A stretch of DNA of 13,475 nt, taken from positions 1-13,475 of the forward strand of contig JAEYWQ010000432.1 of the NCBI GenBank assembly GCA_023428885.1, in the 5' to 3' direction. The translations under genes were made by a program, and so were the position numbers. The DNA comes from Bacillota bacterium (GTDB lineage Bacteria > Bacillota > Clostridia > Lachnospirales > Lachnospiraceae). Below the pieces are notes generated by a model. That model was not told the DNA's origin. It ran no database searches and saw only the letters and a program-made list of their open reading frames with translations. Position 1 is the first letter of the stretch. Each line of letters begins with the position of its first letter. Shown in pieces: positions 7,170 to 13,475 of the stretch.

Positions 7170-8072
7170 ATGAAAAAGAAAGAAACAATGGCTGAATTGT
7201 CATTAGTGTTAGTATCAATGATTTGGGGATGTGGTTTTATAGCCACAGAGTATGTAATTGAGGCAAATTGGGGAACATCTCTGATCATGGCAGTGAGATT
7301 TCTCATTGCTGCAATTACCATGATAATTGTTTTAAACAAAAAAATACTCAAATTAACTAAATACGAGCTATTACATGGATCTATCTCAGGAATATTATTA
7401 TTTCTAGGGTTTTACACACAAACCATGGGACAGTCCGTAACTACAGTTTCCAATTCAGCTTTTTTTACAGCTACGAATGTGGTTATGGTACCCTTTATTT
7501 CTTGGATTATTAATCGTCGTAAACCTCAGATCCACACTGTTATGTTTACTTTTATAGCTCTTGCAGGTGTCGGGGTTCTGAGTTTTAAAGGGGGGAAATT
7601 CAGCCTTAGTGCTGGTGACTTGATTGTTTTACTTTGCGCATTCTTCTTTGCTATGCAAATTACTTATTTGGAAAAGGCTACAAAGGGATCAAACCCTGCT
7701 AGAGTAAACTTTGTACAGATTCTAACAGCGGCTATGATATCCCTGATCGTATATATTATTAAGGGCGAAGGTATTCAAAATGCTAACATACCACAAGGAA
7801 CTTTGCCAATTCTGTTTCTTGGAATTCTCAGTACTTGCTTATGTTACTTCTTACAGACTAACGCTCAAAAATATTCTTCCGCTACTAAAGTTGGTGTTAT
7901 ATTGTCCATGGAGGGTTTCTTTGGAGGACTGTTTTCAGTCGTGTTAGGAATGGAGGCCTTGACTGTCAACCTTGTGCTAGGAGGAACTTTAATTATTGGC
8001 GCTACAGTATTAATGAATATTGATTTTAAATCTTTTGCGAAGAAAGATGAAACATCATACGGAACTGAATGA
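7170..8072 (+). CDS. DMT-superfamily permease (two EamA domains)
   Basis: This 300-residue integral membrane protein has about ten hydrophobic helices arranged as two EamA repeats, the standard architecture of drug/metabolite transporters that export or exchange small metabolites. Family-like features are SMIWGCGFIATEY in helix 1, an ITYLEKATKG junction between the halves, and a second repeat beginning near LPILFLGILSTCLCYFLQTNAQKY. An upstream in-frame ATG at 7137 has no ribosome site. GAGG at 7161-7164 stands 5 nt before ATG 7170, whose product starts MKKKETMAELSL and has the usual length. It has its own promoter and no partner genes, and the DMT family is too broad to predict a substrate. 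Confidence 0.88.
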   Translation: MKKKETMAELSLVLVSMIWGCGFIATEYVIEANWGTSLIMAVRFLIAAITMIIVLNKKILKLTKYELLHGSISGILLFLGFYTQTMGQSVTTVSNSAFFTATNVVMVPFISWIINRRKPQIHTVMFTFIALAGVGVLSFKGGKFSLSAGDLIVLLCAFFFAMQITYLEKATKGSNPARVNFVQILTAAMISLIVYIIKGEGIQNANIPQGTLPILFLGILSTCLCYFLQTNAQKYSSATKVGVILSMEGFFGGLFSVVLGMEALTVNLVLGGTLIIGATVLMNIDFKSFAKKDETSYGTE

Positions 8073-8077
8073 TTTGC

Positions 8078-8134
8078 GTAGTTATTAAATTAAGATAGAA
8101 AAATACTAAAGATTACATTTCTATTCATAACTAC
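8078..8134. repeat. Two-part inverted repeat between the DMT and deacetylase genes
   Basis: GTAGTTAT (8078-8085) pairs with ATAACTAC (8127-8134), and inside it GATAGAAA (8094-8101) pairs with TTTCTATT (8118-8125, one G-U). No U tract follows, so this is not a convincing intrinsic terminator. It may stabilise the end of the DMT mRNA. I saw no clear -35/-10 pair for the deacetylase gene in 8135-8170. Confidence 0.35.
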
Positions 8135-8183
8135 CCAAAAGTTCAATATATTATAGTAATACATAGTTTTATGGAGAACTTGA

Positions 8184-8966
8184 ATGGAGTTTGAAATCGA
8201 TAAAAACAAACTTAGCAAATTTTTTAAGAGTGGTATTATTGTACTGTCTATTATCCTGGTATTAGGAGCAGGATTCTATTTTGTTCCAAAGATTATCGCC
8301 AATGCTTCAGGATCTTCAAAAAAGTTACCTATTTATTGTGTGGATTGCGATGAGAAGAAGGTTGCATTATCATTTGATGCTGCCTGGGGGAATGAAGACA
8401 CAGCAAGAATTCTAGAAATTCTTAAAAAGCATGATGTGAAAGTTACCTTCTTTATGACTGGTGGCTGGGTTGAAAAGTACCCAGATGATGTTAAGGCAAT
8501 CTATGCCGCAGGCCATGATCTTGGAAATCACAGTGAGAACCATAAGCAAATGTCAAAATTAAGCGCTGAACAATGTACGAAGGAAATCATGGATGTTCAT
8601 GATAAGGTAAAAGCATTGACAGGTGTGGAGATGACACTGTTTCGACCACCATATGGAGATTATAATAATAATCTGATTGATACAGTTAGGGCTTGTGGGT
8701 ACCATTGTATTCAATGGGATGTGGATTCTCTCGACTGGAAAGACTACGGTGCTGATTGCATTGTAAAGAAGGTAGTAGAACATAAACATTTGGGTAATGG
8801 TTCGATTATTTTGTGTCATAATGGAGCTAAGTTCACGGCGGATGCTTTAGAAAGTATGATCTTAGGCTTGAAGGAAAAAGGATATGAGATCGTACCGATA
8901 TCACAGTTGATCTATACAGAGAATTATGAGATGGATCATGAGGGAAGACAGCATCAGAAAAAATAA
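8184..8966 (+). CDS. pdaB: PdaB-like polysaccharide deacetylase, membrane-anchored
   Basis: This 260-residue carbohydrate-esterase-4 (NodB-like) protein has one N-terminal membrane helix at about residues 15-37 and an extracytoplasmic catalytic domain. The motif SFDAAWGNEDT (63-73) is a hallmark of the sporulation PdaB subgroup. It keeps the first Asp (65) but has Ala where classical deacetylases have the second, metal-binding Asp (TFDD). The zinc histidines are in HSENH (116-120), followed by RPPYGDYN (154-161), DVDSLDW (179-185) and LCHNG (210-214). PdaB proteins are involved in maintenance of spore peptidoglycan; the reaction of this subgroup is less certain than the fold. GGAGAA (8173-8178) is 5 nt before the ATG. 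The tail is short, charged and His-containing. Confidence 0.85.
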   Translation: MEFEIDKNKLSKFFKSGIIVLSIILVLGAGFYFVPKIIANASGSSKKLPIYCVDCDEKKVALSFDAAWGNEDTARILEILKKHDVKVTFFMTGGWVEKYPDDVKAIYAAGHDLGNHSENHKQMSKLSAEQCTKEIMDVHDKVKALTGVEMTLFRPPYGDYNNNLIDTVRACGYHCIQWDVDSLDWKDYGADCIVKKVVEHKHLGNGSIILCHNGAKFTADALESMILGLKEKGYEIVPISQLIYTENYEMDHEGRQHQKK

Positions 8967-8983
8967 TAAATAGATTATAGACT

Positions 8984-9016
8984 AACTGGGAGCTAATAAT
9001 TGCTCCCAGTTTTTTT
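8984..9016 (+). terminator. Intrinsic terminator after pdaB
   Basis: AACTGGGAGC (8984-8993) and GCTCCCAGTT (9002-9011) form a 10-bp stem around an 8-nt loop, ending in seven consecutive T (9010-9016). It lies 17 bases after the deacetylase stop. Read on the minus strand it has no good U tract, so it is not clearly shared with the convergent yvyF-like gene. Confidence 0.9.
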
Positions 9017-9131
9017 ATACTTAATGATAAAATTACTGACGAGGGAATCGTGACGATAACCCTTTTTGTATCTCGGTTCAATAAAACCACCATAATAAAA
9101 GTAATCTTTCTATTATTAATTATGCATTTTA

Positions 9132-9575
9132 TTATTCATGCCTGTAAATGTGTTGATAGGCTTTTGTATCAAGTCTTAGCATTTGCTGAGAGCGCTTTTT
9201 TTGCCTTAATTCTATTTTTACTTCTTCAGGAATTGAATTATCGTATGCTCTTCCTAACTTAAGTGCCAGAGCGTCCTTGCAGTCTTTGCAGAAACGACCT
9301 GTTTTTATGATGGTATCACAGATCTCGCAATTCACACCAACCTGGGAATCGCTTGTAAATTCTAAACGTTCTTCTCGAACCCACTTAATAATCTGTCTTA
9401 CAGGTACATCATTCATCTCTGAGACATTATTTATACTTGCATGGGGGTTATTGTATATATATTCTTTTACTTTAACAAATTTCTCATCTAATACACTTCT
9501 GCATTTGGCACAGAATGGATCGCCAAATTGATTAATAAAGAGTTTTCCACAAAGTCTACAATTTACAGTTTCCAT
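9132..9575 (-). CDS. yvyF: YvyF/TIGR03826-like zinc-ribbon flagellar-associated protein
   Basis: This 147-residue protein has an N-terminal Cys4 zinc ribbon (C6, C9, C22, C25), a helix-turn-helix-like middle (about 47-73, HASINNVSEMNDVPVRQIIK region ending in KWVREERLEF) and a second Cys4 cluster (C83, C86, C96, C99). This order matches the YvyF family found in flagellar operons of Bacilli and Clostridia, next to flgM in B. subtilis; its molecular role is not established. The minus-strand AAGGAAC site lies just before the ATG. No flagellar gene is seen on either side, so this is an isolated copy with its own promoter. The basic tail after about residue 120 is probably disordered. A generic zinc-ribbon regulator is the alternative. 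Confidence 0.75.
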   Translation of the reverse strand: METVNCRLCGKLFINQFGDPFCAKCRSVLDEKFVKVKEYIYNNPHASINNVSEMNDVPVRQIIKWVREERLEFTSDSQVGVNCEICDTIIKTGRFCKDCKDALALKLGRAYDNSIPEEVKIELRQKKRSQQMLRLDTKAYQHIYRHE

Positions 9576-9647
9576 AAAGGTTCCTTTCGAGTAAAGTATA
9601 TGATATCTTATGATCCAAAATCTTAGTTACATGCAGATTACACTACT

Positions 9648-9676
9648 ATTTTACCATTTAATACAGAAAATGGCAA
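9648..9676 (-). promoter_or_regulatory. Promoter of the yvyF-like gene
   Basis: On the minus strand TTGCCA (9676-9671) and TAAAAT (9653-9648) are 17 bp apart, with TGG directly before the -10 (extended -10). This is a SigA-type promoter, not a sigma-28 flagellar one, giving a leader of about 65 nt. Confidence 0.65.
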
Positions 9677-9938
9677 CAAAACATAAGATTCTGTGTTAAT
9701 TTCTATACAATCTTGTCAAGTGCATCAGTAGCTGGAAAATATAAAGGATCTCATTTCATTGGACGGTGGTGTTGACACGGTGAGAGAGCATAAGAGCTTG
9801 TAAACGAGAAGGAACACCCCTTCCTATTGTCATTCCCTTTGATAGGTCACATCAATATGGTAAAAAATAACATATTGATTCTATAAAACCTATTTATATT
9901 AAACAAATAATGCAATCACACTAATATAAATTTGTTAT
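9677..9938. other. Gene-free structured stretch, function unknown
   Basis: No plausible gene lies here on either strand. A locally GC-richer segment (about 9758-9836) begins with GGACGGTGGTGTTGACAC, which loosely resembles REP-type repeats, and contains a GAAGG/CCTTC mini-stem (9808-9812 / 9819-9823). Two longer inverted repeats follow: ATCAATATG/CATATTGAT (9851-9859 / 9871-9879) and ATTTATATTA/TAATATAAAT (9892-9901 / 9922-9931). With the terminator that follows, this could be the body of a small RNA or an old mobile-element remnant. I could not identify a promoter with confidence. Confidence 0.4.
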
Positions 9939-9974
9939 AAACACCAAAACATTTCCAAATTTTTGGTGTTTTTT
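9939..9974 (+). terminator. Plus-strand intrinsic terminator with no upstream gene
   Basis: AAACACCAAAA (9939-9949) and TTTTGGTGTTT (9961-9971) form an 11-bp stem with an 11-nt loop, and T runs from 9969 to 9974. The nearest plus-strand gene upstream is pdaB, already terminated at 9016, so this one ends either an unannotated transcript or read-through, or acts as an attenuator before the importer operon. Confidence 0.7.
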
Positions 9975-9987
9975 CCAATTCTATTAT

Positions 9988-10015
9988 TATACTAGTATGA
10001 TAAAATACTAGTATA
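9988..10015. promoter_or_regulatory. Twin ATACTAGTAT palindromes, likely operator pair
   Basis: Two identical 10-bp palindromes (9989-9998 and 10005-10014) have centres 16 bp apart. With one extra base on each outer side they form a perfect 11+6+11 inverted repeat. They flank and overlap the extended -10 of the importer operon, an arrangement expected for cooperative repressor binding. No regulator gene is within the window. Confidence 0.5.
9998..10006 (+). promoter_or_regulatory. Extended -10 promoter for the ABC importer operon
   Basis: TGA followed by TAAAAT (10001-10006) is an extended -10 element between the twin palindromes. There is no convincing -35 at 17 bp. Transcription would start near 10013 and give a leader of about 130 nt containing the REP-like hairpin at 10065-10109. 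Confidence 0.45.
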
Positions 10016-10064
10016 CCAGTTGTAAAAATTTGTAAATAGTAAGAAGAAGAATTTTATATAAAAT

Positions 10065-10109
10065 AGGGGAATGTAGTGACGTAAACGTTACGATTTCCCC
10101 GTCCCCTTG
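10065..10109. repeat. Diverged relative of the REP-like hairpin
   Basis: GGGGAA (10066-10071) pairs with TTCCCC (10095-10100). After an internal loop, GTGACG (10076-10081) pairs with CGTTAC (10086-10091, one G-U). The right end, CCCGTCCCCTTG (10098-10109), is identical to the right end of the element at 6962-7016, but here the matching GGGGACGGG left arm is degraded. It lies in the leader of the importer mRNA and could affect its translation or stability. Confidence 0.5.
10080..10093. promoter_or_regulatory. cre-like (LacI-family/CcpA) site
   Basis: The sequence CGTAAACGTTACGA matches about 12 of 14 positions of the CcpA catabolite-responsive element consensus (TGWAARCGYTWNCW), with mismatches at the first T and the C near the end. 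A site just downstream of the promoter of a sugar importer would act as a roadblock under catabolite repression. It overlaps the loop of the REP-like hairpin, so the match may be incidental. Confidence 0.3.
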
Positions 10110-10145
10110 CTATTTACATTTATTTATTATGAAAGAGGTGCAAAA

Positions 10146-11096
10146 ATGAAAACTCCCCATATGAATCTGCTTCCCTCAAAACCCCAAAAGTTACTCAGAT
10201 ATTTACAACGCTATTGGCAGCTCTACCTATTGTTGGCTATTCCAATTATGTATTTTATACTTTTTAAGTATACACCGATGTCCTACATACAGATTGCATT
10301 TAAAAAGTTCAGCATTATAGAGAACGTTTGGGACATGAAATGGGCAGAGAACAATGGTTTCGAATATTTCATCAGGGCTTTTTCCAACCGTGATTTTCTC
10401 TATGCACTACGTAATACACTCTTACTAAACATACTAGATTTAATACTTGGTTTTCCAGCTCCAATCATATTAGCACTTTTACTTAATGAGTTGGCGTTTA
10501 AACGTTTTAAACGGATTACTCAGACAATCGCTTACATGCCACACTTCCTTTCCTGGGTTATCATCTCAGGTTTAGCATTGCAACTTTTTGCTCCAAGCTC
10601 TGGTCTTTTGAATATCTTACTGAATAAGCTGGGGATTGATTCGATTCCATTCCTCAATGACCCGACACACTGGGTATTTACCTATGTATTTTTAGGAATC
10701 TGGCAGAGTGTAGGTTGGAATACCATTATTTATTTAGCGGCGATTGCGGGTATTAACCCAGAATTGTATGAAGCTGCTTCTGTTGACGGCGCAAGTAGAT
10801 TAAGGAAAATGTGGAACATCACATTGCCATGTATTAAGCCCACGATTGTTGTCCTTCTGATTATGAGTCTTGGACGTATTCTTGGTAGTGATTTTGATCG
10901 GCCATATGCACTAGGGAACAATCTTGTGAAGGGAGTGTCTAATGTGATATCTACCTTTGTTTATACGAATGGTATCCGTGGTCTTCAATTTTCCTTATCT
11001 ACAGCAGTAGGTCTCTTTCAATCGGTCATTTGCTTGATTTTCTTACTTACTGCTAATACCATTGCCAAGAAGTGTGGTGAACGAGGTATTTGGTAA
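10146..11096 (+). CDS. Carbohydrate ABC importer permease, LplB-like
   Basis: This 316-residue permease of the CUT1 (LplB/YtcP-type) class has about six membrane helices and the ABC-coupling EAA loop at about residues 206-228 (EAASVDGASRLRKMWNITLP), the site that docks on the ATPase. The basic N-terminus followed by YLLLAIPIMYFILFKYTPM is characteristic of LplB proteins, which pair with large lipid-anchored binding proteins for oligosaccharides. An upstream in-frame ATG (10107) would add 13 residues, but AGAGG (10134-10138) is 7 nt before ATG 10146, which is preferred. It is the first gene of a three-gene operon and is followed after 30 bases by the second permease. The transported sugar cannot be told. 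Confidence 0.93.
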   Translation: MKTPHMNLLPSKPQKLLRYLQRYWQLYLLLAIPIMYFILFKYTPMSYIQIAFKKFSIIENVWDMKWAENNGFEYFIRAFSNRDFLYALRNTLLLNILDLILGFPAPIILALLLNELAFKRFKRITQTIAYMPHFLSWVIISGLALQLFAPSSGLLNILLNKLGIDSIPFLNDPTHWVFTYVFLGIWQSVGWNTIIYLAAIAGINPELYEAASVDGASRLRKMWNITLPCIKPTIVVLLIMSLGRILGSDFDRPYALGNNLVKGVSNVISTFVYTNGIRGLQFSLSTAVGLFQSVICLIFLLTANTIAKKCGERGIW

Positions 11097-11126
11097 TAAA
11101 GGCTAATAAATTGGGAGGTATTTATT

Positions 11127-11996
11127 ATGATAAAATCAAAAGCCACGAAAATGGGAGACTGGATTATCGTTTTCATCTGTTTTCTTGTTATCTTAATTTG
11201 TCTATTACCATTACTTAACGTTTTAGCACGTTCCCTTAGCTCTTCCGATGCGTTAGTTCGACATGAAGTAGTATTATGGCCAGTTGGTTTGAACTTTGAC
11301 GCTTATGCGACGGTACTTAGTGATATGAAGTATGTTTGGTCTCTTGGATGGACAGCAATTCTTACAATTATTTGCACAATTTTATCCTTATTTATGACTA
11401 CCATATGTGCTTATCCACTTATCTTTGACAAACTCAAAGGTAGGGGTATTATCAATATCTTTATGATAATTACGATGTACTTTAATGCTGGAACAATTCC
11501 TTTTTACTTGCTCCTAAAAGATATTAATTTACTTAATAAACCAGCAGTACTGATTATTCCAGGATGTTTGAGCGTCTTCAATGTAATAATTATGCGGAGC
11601 TTTTTCTACGCAATCCCAGATAGTCTTCGTGAATCTGCTGAGATTGATGGTGCAGGTCATATCAAGATTTTATTTAAAGTTTACTTGCCATTGTCTACTC
11701 CAGTAATTGCAACGATTGCACTTTTCTATGCTGTAGGTCGGTGGAACGGATTCTCGGATGCTTTAATGTTTATGAATGATAGGCGTTTTTATCCAATTCA
11801 ATTATTGCTGTATAATATCATCAACAGTTTTACAAACATTGAAGTTGCTACTCAGGAAGGGTTTTCCAGTCCTGGACTTGCAGAGACCTTGAAAGCGGCA
11901 ACTGTTATGTTTGCAACTGTACCAATCTTGATGATTTACCCATTTTTACAAAAATACTTTATCTCAGGTGTTACCTTGGGAGCAGTGAAAGAATAG
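11127..11996 (+). CDS. Carbohydrate ABC importer permease, LplC-like
   Basis: This 289-residue partner permease should form the transmembrane heterodimer with the preceding product. It has six predicted helices, the first at about residues 9-30, and an EAA loop with ESAEIDGAGHIKILFKVYLP starting at residue 169. The C-terminus ends in YFISGVTLGAVKE, the usual ending of LplC/YtcP-type permeases. GGGAGG (11113-11118) is 8 nt before the ATG. No ATPase gene is present; in Firmicutes such systems commonly use a shared MsmX-type ATPase encoded elsewhere. Confidence 0.93.
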   Translation: MIKSKATKMGDWIIVFICFLVILICLLPLLNVLARSLSSSDALVRHEVVLWPVGLNFDAYATVLSDMKYVWSLGWTAILTIICTILSLFMTTICAYPLIFDKLKGRGIINIFMIITMYFNAGTIPFYLLLKDINLLNKPAVLIIPGCLSVFNVIIMRSFFYAIPDSLRESAEIDGAGHIKILFKVYLPLSTPVIATIALFYAVGRWNGFSDALMFMNDRRFYPIQLLLYNIINSFTNIEVATQEGFSSPGLAETLKAATVMFATVPILMIYPFLQKYFISGVTLGAVKE

Positions 11997-12022
11997 TCCT
12001 AGATGTGACTATTTTATGAAGG

Positions 12023-12035
12023 GACACAATGTGTC
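12023..12035 (+). other. Small hairpin between permease and binding-protein genes
   Basis: GACAC (12023-12027) and GTGTC (12031-12035) form a 5-bp stem with a 3-nt loop in the 70-bp spacer. It lacks a U tract. Such spacers often hold processing or stabilising structures that raise binding-protein mRNA over permease mRNA, but this stem is short and could be chance. Confidence 0.25.
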
Positions 12036-12066
12036 AAATTAATACATATTATAGGGAGGTACAAAC

Positions 12067-13475
12067 ATGAAAAAAATTATGTCGATGTTACTTGTTGGCT
12101 GTTTATGTCTATCACTAACAGCATGCGGCGACAAAAAGGAAGCTGTCACTAATTCAACTCCTGAACCAACGAAAGCGGCTAATACAACGGCTGAAGCAAC
12201 AAAAGTAGTTGAACCTGAACCTTCAGATATTGTAGATGGTAAGTTTACGAAAACAAGAAAAATTACTGTTGAGGTATATGATCGTGCAAATGATGGTGGT
12301 TCTAAACCAGAAGATAACTTCTATACTGATTACATCAAAGAAGGAATGCTACGTGACCATAATGTTGAGGTAACATTTATACCAGTACCTCGTTGGACAG
12401 AAGTTGAACAGATTAATAACTTACTTGCATCAGGTACTGCTCCTGATATATGCGTAACTTATGATTACCCAACGATACAGACCTACGCCAATATGGGTGG
12501 TGTAATTGACTTAAGTTCATTAGTCAATGATAACAAAGATTTACTACCTAACTTATGGGCTTGGTTAGGTGAAACAAATATTAACTGGGATAGGGATCCT
12601 ACGAATGGAACAATCTGGGCTCTTGAAGCTAAACTAGCTGTTATGAATCGTATTAATACCTTCGTTCGTGAAGATTGGTTGAAGAAGCTTAATATTGCTG
12701 AACCAACTAGTCTTGAAGAGTTCGAAGCTATGTTAAAGGCATTCAAGGATAATGCTTCGACACTCCTTGGTGCTGATGCTGATAAGATGGTTCCTTTCAG
12801 TACAAGTTTTGATGTTGGTTGGAGATCAGAACACTTAATTGGTTCATTCATACCTAATGAGATCACAGATAAAGATTATTATGTAAATGGCTTTGATGAT
12901 AGAAAGTTGCTTCAACCTGGTACCAAAGAGGCAATTAGAGTTCTTAATAAGTGGTACAATGATGGTTTAGTTTGGAAAGATTTTGCATTATATCCAGCTG
13001 GTGACACAACAGAAGATAGCATGATGAAAGCTGGTTATGTAGGAGCATTCATTCACAACTGGGATTACCCTTATCGTAATGGTGAAGACAGTATCCAGAG
13101 CAACTTAGAAAGATTAGTTAGCCCAGATGCTGCATATATTGCAATTGAGCCATTCAAAAATGATGCTGGTATATATAAGAAGTACCTTGCAGGTCCAATT
13201 GACCGTAAAGTTTTCTTCCCATCAACCAACGATGAACCACTTGCATCGCTCATGTATCTTGACTGGATTAGTACTCCGGAAAACCGCATCTTTCTTCAGA
13301 TCGGTGAAGAAGGAGTGACTCATGAGACTCAGGCAGACGGTTCTATTAAAACTCTTGCCGCTAAAGGTGATAAAATCATGAATTCTGGTAATAACATCGA
13401 CTATACTATCACATGCAATGGTTTGGATTTTGGTGATAGAGAAAAGACTGTTAAGTCAATCGCTCTTGGTTATGC
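12067..13475 (+). CDS. Extracellular sugar-binding lipoprotein of the ABC importer (3' end cut by the window)
   Basis: The reading frame is open to the window end (469 codons visible) and lacks its stop. The N-terminus is a lipoprotein signal, MKKIMSMLLVGCLCLSLTAC, with lipobox LTAC and lipidated Cys20. A Thr/Pro/Glu/Ala-rich tether (about 24-55) follows. The body shows the family-1 solute-binding pattern: NNLLASGTAPDICVTYD with TYANMGGVIDLSSLV after it, FVREDWLKKLNIAEPTSLEEFEAMLKAFKD, and a later DWISTPENRIFLQIGEEGV segment. This is typical of the long (about 500-560 residue) LplA-like proteins. GGGAGG (12054-12059) is 7 nt before the ATG. It would capture an oligosaccharide at the outer face of the membrane and deliver it to the two upstream permeases. 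Confidence 0.92.
   Translation, partial: MKKIMSMLLVGCLCLSLTACGDKKEAVTNSTPEPTKAANTTAEATKVVEPEPSDIVDGKFTKTRKITVEVYDRANDGGSKPEDNFYTDYIKEGMLRDHNVEVTFIPVPRWTEVEQINNLLASGTAPDICVTYDYPTIQTYANMGGVIDLSSLVNDNKDLLPNLWAWLGETNINWDRDPTNGTIWALEAKLAVMNRINTFVREDWLKKLNIAEPTSLEEFEAMLKAFKDNASTLLGADADKMVPFSTSFDVGWRSEHLIGSFIPNEITDKDYYVNGFDDRKLLQPGTKEAIRVLNKWYNDGLVWKDFALYPAGDTTEDSMMKAGYVGAFIHNWDYPYRNGEDSIQSNLERLVSPDAAYIAIEPFKNDAGIYKKYLAGPIDRKVFFPSTNDEPLASLMYLDWISTPENRIFLQIGEEGVTHETQADGSIKTLAAKGDKIMNSGNNIDYTITCNGLDFGDREKTVKSIALGY

Noticed and set aside
6998..7351. 117-codon minus-strand reading frame overlapping the DMT gene
   Set aside because: It lies antisense to the promoter and first membrane helices of the DMT permease, has no ribosome site I could find, and its hydrophobic composition mirrors the sense gene.
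9050..9531. Two plus-strand reading frames (9050-9262 and 9277-9531)
   Set aside because: They mirror the yvyF-like minus-strand gene, whose zinc-ribbon cysteines, ribosome site and promoter support the minus-strand reading.
9892..9936. Tandem AT-rich inverted repeats as a CRISPR-like or origin-like array
   Set aside because: The repeats differ from one another, there are no regular spacers, and no DnaA-box cluster was recognised.
12483..12866. 127-codon minus-strand reading frame
   Set aside because: It is antisense to the solute-binding protein, which reads continuously with a lipobox and family motifs on the plus strand.

Overview
The window is low-GC Firmicutes DNA. The best guess is a saccharolytic, anaerobic Clostridia of the Lachnospiraceae (Lachnoclostridium / Clostridium phytofermentans-like). 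This rests on the single-chain clostridial pyruvate:ferredoxin oxidoreductase, the AGGAGG-type ribosome binding sites, a PdaB-type sporulation deacetylase, a YvyF/TIGR03826 flagellum-associated protein, a GH43 glycosidase and an LplABC-type sugar importer. No database search was possible, so family calls come from motifs and recognition.

Layout, left to right. (1) 30-3581: pyruvate:ferredoxin oxidoreductase, followed by two hairpins, the second a clear intrinsic terminator. (2) 3867-5177: an unusual two-domain protein, an N-terminal Nudix hydrolase joined to a C-terminal DUF429 (RNase H-fold) domain through a linker of four degenerate 11-residue repeats. It has its own extended -10 promoter and an inverted repeat just upstream. 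(3) 5198-5381: a perfect 20-bp palindrome and then the last ~50 codons of a quinolinate synthase (nadA) gene, a gene-decay scar that is easily missed. (4) 5596-6918: a cytoplasmic GH43 glycosidase behind a promoter whose -10 lies inside a palindrome. (5) 6962-7016: a G-rich REP-like hairpin. (6) 7170-8072: an EamA/DMT-family permease. (7) 8184-8966: a membrane-anchored PdaB-like polysaccharide deacetylase, closed by a strong terminator. (8) 9132-9575, minus strand: a small zinc-ribbon/HTH protein of the YvyF family, outside any flagellar operon. (9) 9577-10145: a gene-free stretch with the divergent yvyF promoter, a series of inverted repeats, a plus-strand terminator that serves no visible gene, twin ATACTAGTAT palindromes around an extended -10, and a second, diverged relative of the REP-like hairpin. 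(10) 10146 to the window end: two permeases and a truncated lipoprotein of a CUT1-type (Lpl/Ytc-like) carbohydrate ABC importer. Its ATPase is not in the window.

Most genes look like single transcription units with their own signals, not one pathway. The functional link that can be argued is carbohydrate use: importer, intracellular GH43 glycosidase and pyruvate oxidation to acetyl-CoA. Several track-style start codons are too far upstream. Shine-Dalgarno spacing moves the starts to 30, 3867, 7170 and 10146. I found no CRISPR array, tRNA, rRNA, intact insertion sequence or defence system. The most unusual items are the Nudix-DUF429 fusion with its repeat linker, the nadA remnant, and the structured gap before the importer.
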